A DNA stretch of 9,760 bases from an uncultured Christensenella sp. (lineage in GTDB: Bacteria > Bacillota > Clostridia > Christensenellales > Borkfalkiaceae), in NCBI GenBank assembly GCA_910585235.1, contig CAJUCM010000036.1, forward strand, positions 1 to 9,760. The letters run 5' to 3'. This document shows positions 6,327 through 9,760 of the stretch, in pieces (within the stretch, counting starts at the first letter, position 1; each line of letters begins with the position of its first letter). The position numbers were made by a program, and so were the translations under genes. The notes beneath the pieces were generated by a model, which worked only from the letters and a program-made list of their open reading frames with translations, was not told where the DNA came from and made no database searches.

Positions 6327-6351
6327 AAAAAAACGGCTTTGAAGCCGTTTT
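6327..6351 (-). terminator. Intrinsic terminator of the three-helix membrane protein gene
   Basis: AAAACGGCTT (6330-6339) pairs with AAGCCGTTTT (6342-6351) around a 2-nt centre. The minus strand continues into a run of seven Ts (6333-6327). It ends transcription immediately before the der promoter. Confidence 0.9.
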
Positions 6352-6373
6352 CTTTTCTTGCATTTTCCGTTGC

Positions 6374-6661
6374 TCAAATATAAACTTTGATAATGCCGAA
6401 CACCACGCCGAACACATAGATGACGAGCGCGATCCAATAGGTAACTCTCCAAGCGGTCTTTTTGTACTTGACCCAATCGTAGGCGGGAATCGCCACCGCA
6501 ACGAGAAGCGCGATTTTCGCAAGCAAATCAAAGATGCTTACGATTTGCGCACCGACGTTGCACCAAGTCAGAATACCGCTGACAACGAAGAGAACCGCCG
6601 TTACAAGGATCCCCCAGAACGCACAGGCTCTTACGAAATCGTTTTTGTTATTGTTTGACAT
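6374..6661 (-). CDS. Small integral membrane protein with three predicted helices, unknown function
   Basis: I do not recognise a named family. The 95-residue product starts MSNNNKNDFV and has three hydrophobic segments (about 11-33, 41-62 and 73-94), with a short basic stretch VKYKKTAWR (64-72) between the second and third. There is no signal peptide, no enzymatic motif and almost no soluble part. The ATG at 6661 is preferred over a GTG three codons upstream because the sequence AGAGG, which overlaps that GTG, makes a good SD 8 nt before the ATG. It has its own promoter and terminator, so it is a one-gene unit between the dipeptidase and der. A role in the membrane can be inferred, nothing more. 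Confidence 0.8.
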   Translation of the reverse strand: MSNNNKNDFVRACAFWGILVTAVLFVVSGILTWCNVGAQIVSIFDLLAKIALLVAVAIPAYDWVKYKKTAWRVTYWIALVIYVFGVVFGIIKVYI

Positions 6662-6689
6662 TTTGATCACCTCTTTGATGTTTTACCAA

Positions 6690-6718
6690 ATTATAGCACA
6701 GGCTGTTTGAAAATGCAA
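6690..6718 (-). promoter_or_regulatory. Promoter of the three-helix membrane protein gene
   Basis: TTGCAT (6718-6713) and a perfect TATAAT (6695-6690) with a 17-bp spacer and a TG extension before the -10. The predicted start near 6683 gives a normal leader of about 22 nt with the SD. Confidence 0.88.
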
Positions 6719-6757
6719 CAATTTTACGGCAAAAAATTTTGAAGCCGCAACGGAGAG

Positions 6758-6786
6758 TTGACTTTTATATTTTGCAATGTTAAAAT
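6758..6786 (+). promoter_or_regulatory. Promoter of the M20 dipeptidase gene, predicted leaderless
   Basis: TTGACT (6758-6763) and TAAAAT (6781-6786) with a 17-bp spacer. The -10 ends 6 nt before the ATG at 6793, so the expected +1 is the A of the start codon. An in-frame TAA (6781-6783) lies inside the -10 box, so translation cannot begin further upstream. Confidence 0.87.
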
Positions 6787-6792
6787 ACGGTT

Positions 6793-8052
6793 ATGAAAAA
6801 TTATCTTGACGACGCCGTCACGGCGATTTCGGAAAGCATCCGATTCGATTCCTCATTGAGCGAGCCTCTGCCCGATATGCCCTTCGGCAAGGGCGCGGCG
6901 GACTGCCTTGCGCACTTTCTTTCCCTTGCGGAACGCCTCGGATTTGAAACGCGCAACTACGATAACTACATCGGGGAAGTTCTCTTCGGCGAGGGCGACG
7001 AAGAATTTGCGATCTTAGCGCATCTCGACGTCGTACCCGCGGGAGGCGGCTGGACAAAGCCCGCGTTCGGCGGAACCGTCGAAAACGGCAAAATCTGGGG
7101 ACGGGGCGCTATGGACGACAAGGGACCCGCGATCGCCTCCCTCTTCGCGCTCAAAAAACTCAAAGACGAGGGCTTTGCTCCCCGCAAAAAAATCAAACTC
7201 ATCGTGGGGCTGAACGAGGAATGCGGTTGGAAATGTATCGACCACTACAACGAGGTCGCGCATATGCCCGAAACGGGATTTTCGCCCGACGCGAACTTCC
7301 CCGTCATCTATGCGGAAAAGGGAATCCTGCATATCCGCGCCGACTTTCCCGTTGAAAAAACGCTGTTTTCCTCGTTCGCGGGCGGCGAGCGCGTGAACAT
7401 GGTCTGCGACTACTGCGAGGCGACCCCGCTCTCCCCCATCGATTTCAAAAAAGCGGAAGCGCTCTCCTTAGGTTATGAAAACGGAAAACTCGTCGCGCAC
7501 GGCAAGAGCGCGCACGGCTCGACCCCCGAAGAGGGCGTGAACGCGCTACTTCCCATGCTGGAATATTTCGGGTTGAACCGCGTCAGAGAGTGCCTGTTCG
7601 ACGATATTTACGGATTAAAGACTTTCAAGGACGAAACGGGAAATCTGACCCTTTCGCCCGACGTCGCCTCCTACCGCGACGGCGTTTTATCGGTGCTCGT
7701 CGATATTCGCTATCCCTCTACCCTGCCCCTCTCCGCCGTCACTGAAAAGCTCGACCGCTTCGGCGTGAAATATGAAACCGTCTCCCACCAGAAACCGCTC
7801 TTTCAGGACAAAAACAACTTCCTCGTCAAGACGTTGCAAAAAGTGTACGACGACTACACGGGCGAAAAACACGAACCGATCGCGATCGGCGGCGGAACGT
7901 ATGCGCGGGCACTCAAATGCGGCGTTGCGTTCGGTCCCGAAATCGACGGCGAAGAAGTGACCATTCACCAGGCGAACGAATATATCACGATCGACCGCGT
8001 AAAACTTATGCTCGACATCTATGCGGAAGCCGTGAAAAGACTTACAAAATAA
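6793..8052 (+). CDS. pepV: M20-family metallo-dipeptidase, PepV/Sapep type
   Basis: This should be a cytosolic di-zinc dipeptidase that splits dipeptides taken up from outside or left from protein turnover. The 419-residue product, slightly shorter than typical PepV, carries the expected metal and catalytic residues: His77 and Asp79 in HLDVVP, Asp108 in GAMDDKG, Glu142-Glu143 in NEECGW, Asp166 in SPDANFP, and His392 in IHQANE. The lid-domain motif GKSAHGSTPEEG (237-248) contains His241, which completes the substrate site in this family. GGGTYARA (366-373) is also typical. All appear intact. The start at 6793 is the earliest possible because of an in-frame stop at 6781-6783, and no SD exists; the promoter geometry implies a leaderless mRNA. 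It is a single-gene unit closed by a strong terminator. Substrate range cannot be read from the sequence; other M20A peptidases are the alternative. Confidence 0.93.
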   Translation: MKNYLDDAVTAISESIRFDSSLSEPLPDMPFGKGAADCLAHFLSLAERLGFETRNYDNYIGEVLFGEGDEEFAILAHLDVVPAGGGWTKPAFGGTVENGKIWGRGAMDDKGPAIASLFALKKLKDEGFAPRKKIKLIVGLNEECGWKCIDHYNEVAHMPETGFSPDANFPVIYAEKGILHIRADFPVEKTLFSSFAGGERVNMVCDYCEATPLSPIDFKKAEALSLGYENGKLVAHGKSAHGSTPEEGVNALLPMLEYFGLNRVRECLFDDIYGLKTFKDETGNLTLSPDVASYRDGVLSVLVDIRYPSTLPLSAVTEKLDRFGVKYETVSHQKPLFQDKNNFLVKTLQKVYDDYTGEKHEPIAIGGGTYARALKCGVAFGPEIDGEEVTIHQANEYITIDRVKLMLDIYAEAVKRLTK

Positions 8053-8064
8053 ATACTCTTATGT

Positions 8065-8099
8065 AAAAGCTCTTGGACGGTTCGTCCAAGAGCTTTTTT
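8065..8099 (+). terminator. Strong intrinsic terminator after the dipeptidase gene
   Basis: A perfect 15-bp stem (8065-8079 with 8083-8097) around a 3-nt centre ends in a six-T run (8094-8099). The A-run at the left arm is only four long, so it may also help stop the convergent XRE transcript from the right, but less efficiently. Confidence 0.93.
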
Positions 8100-8107
8100 G
8101 AAAATTT

Positions 8108-8311
8108 TTAATCTATCAATCCCAACAAATAATCCGCACTTACATCTAATTCCCTGCAAATTGAAATCAGCACGTCCAAAGAGGGTTCTCTTTTGCCCGT
8201 ACAATAATTATTTACCACTCCTTGCGACATTGATATTCTTTGTGCAAGCGAACTTTGCGATAAGTTGTTTTCCTTTAATACTTCGTTCAAACGATCTTTG
8301 AACTTGCTCAT
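8108..8311 (-). CDS. XRE-family (cI/Cro-like) transcriptional regulator, DNA-binding domain only
   Basis: The 67-residue product is a single helix-turn-helix domain. LSQSSLAQRISMSQGVVNNY (17-36) covers the scaffold and recognition helices, followed by the typical KREPSLDVLISICRELDVSADYLLG (40-64). The canonical Gln of LSQ is present. There is no sensor, oligomerisation or peptidase domain. The ATG at 8311 is the earliest start because an in-frame TAG lies seven codons upstream with no other start between. No SD is present; a TATGAT -10 ends 6 nt before the ATG, so the mRNA should be leaderless. It diverges from a second 67-residue XRE gene, and the 106 bp between them hold three copies of an ATACGGCT element. 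One copy overlaps the -10 of this gene, consistent with repression by one or both proteins. The region is AT-richer than the neighbouring genes, suggesting acquisition from elsewhere. Confidence 0.9.
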   Translation of the reverse strand: MSKFKDRLNEVLKENNLSQSSLAQRISMSQGVVNNYCTGKREPSLDVLISICRELDVSADYLLGLID

Positions 8312-8317
8312 GTAAAT

Positions 8318-8346
8318 ATCATACGGCTAATTGCAATATTTGTCTT
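8318..8346 (-). promoter_or_regulatory. Promoter of the minus-strand XRE gene, overlapped by a half-operator
   Basis: AAGACA (8346-8341) and TATGAT (8323-8318) with a 17-bp spacer; the expected +1 is the first base of the ATG at 8311. The element ATACGGCT (8321-8328) covers the -10 edge and part of the spacer. Confidence 0.6.
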
Positions 8347-8392
8347 GACAAACGGCTAAAAGCCGTATATGATAATTATGGCTAAAAGCCGT
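8321..8392. promoter_or_regulatory. Operator array between the divergent XRE genes
   Basis: The element ATACGGCT occurs three times: as a direct half-site at 8321-8328, and as the right arm (inverted) of two palindromes. O2 is the perfect ACGGCT-AAA-AGCCGT (8352-8366) lying inside the spacer of the plus-strand promoter. O3 is the near-perfect ATGGCT-AAA-AGCCGT (8378-8392) at its transcription start. Centres are about 29 and 26 bp apart, between two and three helical turns. The flanks are also mirrored: TGTAAATAT lies at 8311-8319 and its complement at 8398-8406. Confidence 0.85.
8345..8373 (+). promoter_or_regulatory. Promoter of the plus-strand XRE gene with operator in its spacer
   Basis: A perfect TTGACA (8345-8350) and TATGAT (8368-8373) with a 17-bp spacer that is almost entirely the palindrome O2. 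The predicted start is near 8380, inside O3. A repressor bound at either site would block this promoter. Confidence 0.85.
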
Positions 8393-8417
8393 ATAAAATA
8401 TTTACAGGATATGAAAT

Positions 8418-8621
8418 ATGGAAAAACTAATTAACTTGAATCTTATTTCGGCTTACATGAAAGACCGTCACCTGACGGTAAAAGATTTTTGCAGACAATG
8501 CGCAATCAGTTCATCCACCTATTATAATATTATGCAGGGCAAAAACGTCAATCTCAAAGTGCTGTTCCGAATCGCAAAAAGAACGGGAATAGAGTTGCAT
8601 CGGTTTTTCCGTTTTTCATAG
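8418..8621 (+). CDS. Second small XRE-like helix-turn-helix regulator, divergent partner
   Basis: The 67-residue product is again a lone HTH domain: LTVKDFCRQCAISSSTYYNIMQGK (19-42) matches the two-helix DNA-binding unit and NVNLKVLFRIAKRTGIELHRFF (43-64) the following helices. It lacks the usual Gln at the start of helix 2 (LTVKDF instead of LSQxxL) and has a different recognition helix from its neighbour, so its operator preference may differ. The ATG at 8418 is preferred over an out-of-frame ATG at 8411 because AGGA (8406-8409) sits 8 nt upstream. Unlike the partner gene it has a leader of about 38 nt, containing most of O3. Its stop codon is 6 bp from the stop of the convergent degV gene, with no terminator between. 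A Cro-like or cI-like role is inferred from layout. Confidence 0.85.
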   Translation: MEKLINLNLISAYMKDRHLTVKDFCRQCAISSSTYYNIMQGKNVNLKVLFRIAKRTGIELHRFFRFS

Positions 8622-8627
8622 TATTTT

Positions 8628-9473
8628 CTATTTTGCAAAAAACGCGACGCCGACGGCGCCCGGTCCGATATGCGTTCCGATCGTGGAGCCGATCATATAG
8701 GAAGGCACTTCCGATATGCTGTCCTGCCACAGCGCCGCGCTGTCCGCGACGTACTTTTTCATGAGAGAATCGTCCAAGCCCGACCAGATGACGCAGTGCG
8801 GCATTTCAAAATCGATCCCCTTTTCCTGCACGAGTTTATTCAAAAGGTTGTTGCTCTTTTTGGAACCCATTGCTTTGCCGACGAGTTTCACTTCCCCGCC
8901 GATCACGCCGATCACGGGCTTCACCGAAAGCATCGTACCGGCAAACGCCGTAAGCGCGGAAATTCTTCCCCCTTTTTTCAGATATAGCAATGTATCCAGA
9001 ACCGCCAATATCAAAATTCTGTGCTTTTGCGAATTGAGCTCGCTTGCGATCTCCTCCGCACTCTTTCCCGCTTCCCGCAGACGCAGGGCGCACTCAACGA
9101 GCAGTCTCTCGCCCGCGCTTGCATTCAGGCTGTCAACGACCCAAACTTTTCCTTTGAACGCTTCCGCCGCTTTCATGGCATTTTTATAAGTTCCCGAAAG
9201 TTTGGAAGAGAGCATGATCGCCACAACCTCCGACCCGTCCGCAGTCAATTCTTTGAACGCCTCCGTAAAGCGGTATTCGTTGATGAGACTCGTGCGCGGA
9301 AGCTCCGCGCTCTCAATGAGTTTTTCAAAAAATTTTTCATGCGACAGATCGACCCCGTCCGAATAGTCTCCGTCCTCAAACGTAATTTTCATGGGAATGA
9401 GTTCCACGCCCAATTTTTTTGCCTCTTCCAGATCGACGTCGGATGCGGAATCCACCAATATTTTGACCGCCAT
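8628..9473 (-). CDS. degV: DegV family fatty-acid-binding protein (FakB type)
   Basis: DegV/FakB proteins bind a free fatty acid and hand it to the kinase FakA, which makes acyl-phosphate for PlsX/PlsY. The 281-residue product has the family marks VDSASD (7-12), PRTSLIN (59-65), SSKLSGTYKNA (89-99), LDTLLYLKKGGRIS (159-172) and the C-terminal GTHIGPGAVGVAF (266-278). The positions matching the ligand-carboxylate site (Thr61, Ser93, Arg170, His268) are present. The TSLIN segment replaces the common TSQPS/TSQPT, which I take as subfamily variation. The ATG at 9473 is chosen because AGAGGAGG (9480-9487) lies 6 nt upstream. The kinase gene is not in view. Together with PlsY this suggests that the organism uses exogenous fatty acids. 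No terminator is seen at its 3' end. Confidence 0.93.
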   Translation of the reverse strand: MAVKILVDSASDVDLEEAKKLGVELIPMKITFEDGDYSDGVDLSHEKFFEKLIESAELPRTSLINEYRFTEAFKELTADGSEVVAIMLSSKLSGTYKNAMKAAEAFKGKVWVVDSLNASAGERLLVECALRLREAGKSAEEIASELNSQKHRILILAVLDTLLYLKKGGRISALTAFAGTMLSVKPVIGVIGGEVKLVGKAMGSKKSNNLLNKLVQEKGIDFEMPHCVIWSGLDDSLMKKYVADSAALWQDSISEVPSYMIGSTIGTHIGPGAVGVAFFAK

Positions 9474-9510
9474 AACACGCCTCCTCTTATTTCAAATTTA
9501 TAACAATGCT

Positions 9511-9539
9511 ATCTTAATCCCAACTTGTTGATTTGTCAA
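9511..9539 (-). promoter_or_regulatory. Promoter of the degV gene
   Basis: A perfect TTGACA (9539-9534) and TAAGAT (9516-9511) with a 17-bp spacer. The predicted leader is about 30 nt and contains a strong SD. The -35 is embedded in the inverted repeat at 9525-9542. Confidence 0.75.
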
Positions 9540-9542
9540 CAA
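9525..9542. repeat. Inverted repeat over the degV -35, possible operator
   Basis: TTGTTGATTTGTCAACAA has 7-bp perfect arms around a 4-nt centre and covers the -35 hexamer of the degV promoter. The position fits a repressor site. It does not resemble the FapR box I know, and no binding protein can be named. Confidence 0.6.
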
Positions 9543-9571
9543 ATTATACGCCCGTTTTTTATTTTCTATGC

Positions 9572-9608
9572 AAAAAAATAGGCGCAACCGCTTTGTTGCG
9601 CCTATTTT
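9572..9608 (-). terminator. Intrinsic terminator of the gene at the right edge
   Basis: A 14-bp perfect stem (9575-9588 with 9595-9608) around a 6-nt loop; on the minus strand it ends in seven Ts (9578-9572). It lies just past the stop of the partial gene at 9620 and upstream of the degV promoter. Confidence 0.93.
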
Positions 9609-9619
9609 ATCAAAATTGA

Positions 9620-9760
9620 TCAGAGTTTTACAACCGTCAGCGTGACTTTATCGCCGTTGACTTCGAGCGCCTTAGTATAGCCCTCCGCGCGCCCTTTTTC
9701 GATCTTCAAGGCAAGCACGTCGTCTTTGAATGCGCCCTTTGAAAGCGCCTTTTCCGCTCT
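9620..9760 (-). CDS. C-terminal fragment of an unrecognised protein (runs off the right edge)
   Basis: A frame open to the right edge ends at TGA (9620-9622) and is followed by a strong terminator, which supports it as a real gene end. The last 46 residues contain KGAFKDDVLALKIEKGRAEG and finish EVNGDKVTLTVVKL. The pattern of short strands with a final NGDKVTLTV hairpin suggests a beta-rich C-terminal domain, such as the beta-sandwich ends of some carbohydrate-active enzymes. That is a guess from a short piece, and no family is assigned. Confidence 0.7.
   Translation of the reverse strand, partial: RAEKALSKGAFKDDVLALKIEKGRAEGYTKALEVNGDKVTLTVVKL

Noticed and set aside
8100..8630. A complete prophage or integrative element
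   Set aside because: Only two small regulators and their operators are present; there is no integrase, no direct-repeat attachment site and no structural gene.
1..9760. tRNA or rRNA genes, CRISPR arrays, insertion sequences, riboswitches
   Set aside because: No cloverleaf, no regularly spaced repeats, no transposase or terminal inverted repeats, and no leader long enough for a known riboswitch were seen.

Overview
The window looks like a chromosomal core segment of a low-to-mid GC Bacillota, most likely an uncultured gut-type Clostridia. The evidence is the secA, der-plsY and DegV/FakB set, the Shine-Dalgarno (SD) sequences of the GGAGG type, sigma-A type promoters and intrinsic terminators with U-runs, and a lipoprotein GH51 arabinofuranosidase typical of plant-fibre degraders. 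The exact lineage cannot be fixed from the sequence alone.

Layout, left to right. Positions 1-346 (-) hold the N-terminus of SecA. Positions 506-1282 (-) hold a DeoC-like TIM-barrel protein in which all three aldolase catalytic positions appear substituted. Positions 1364-1609 (+) hold a small one-helix membrane protein with a Lys-rich tail. Two back-to-back terminators (1602-1688) separate it from a 786-residue secreted GH51 enzyme (1704-4064, -), which has a strong promoter and G10 tracts at both ends. Then come plsY (4237-4971, -) and der (4974-6287, -), which form a tight operon. A three-helix small membrane protein (6374-6661, -) has its own promoter and terminator. An M20 dipeptidase of the PepV type (6793-8052, +) follows. 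Next is a visibly AT-richer island of about 530 bp with two divergent 67-residue XRE regulators (8108-8311 -, and 8418-8621 +) around a shared multi-operator region. A DegV/FakB fatty-acid-binding protein (8628-9473, -) and the last 46 codons of an unrecognised minus-strand gene (9620-9760) close the window.

Themes. PlsY and the DegV protein both belong to acyl-phosphate-based phospholipid synthesis: FakB presents fatty acids for phosphorylation and PlsY uses acyl-phosphate. GH51 and the dipeptidase serve polysaccharide and peptide nutrition. SecA and Der are housekeeping.

The most interesting signals are regulatory. (1) Several genes (M20 dipeptidase, minus-strand XRE, der and perhaps the small membrane protein) have a -10 hexamer 6-9 nt before a start codon, which predicts leaderless or nearly leaderless mRNAs. 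Other genes in the same window have ordinary SD leaders. (2) The XRE pair has a cI/Cro-like layout with three repeated operator elements but no phage genes around it. (3) The GH51 gene has a G10 homopolymer as its ribosome-binding site and a second G10 just after its stop codon. (4) The DeoC-like protein looks like a pseudoenzyme.
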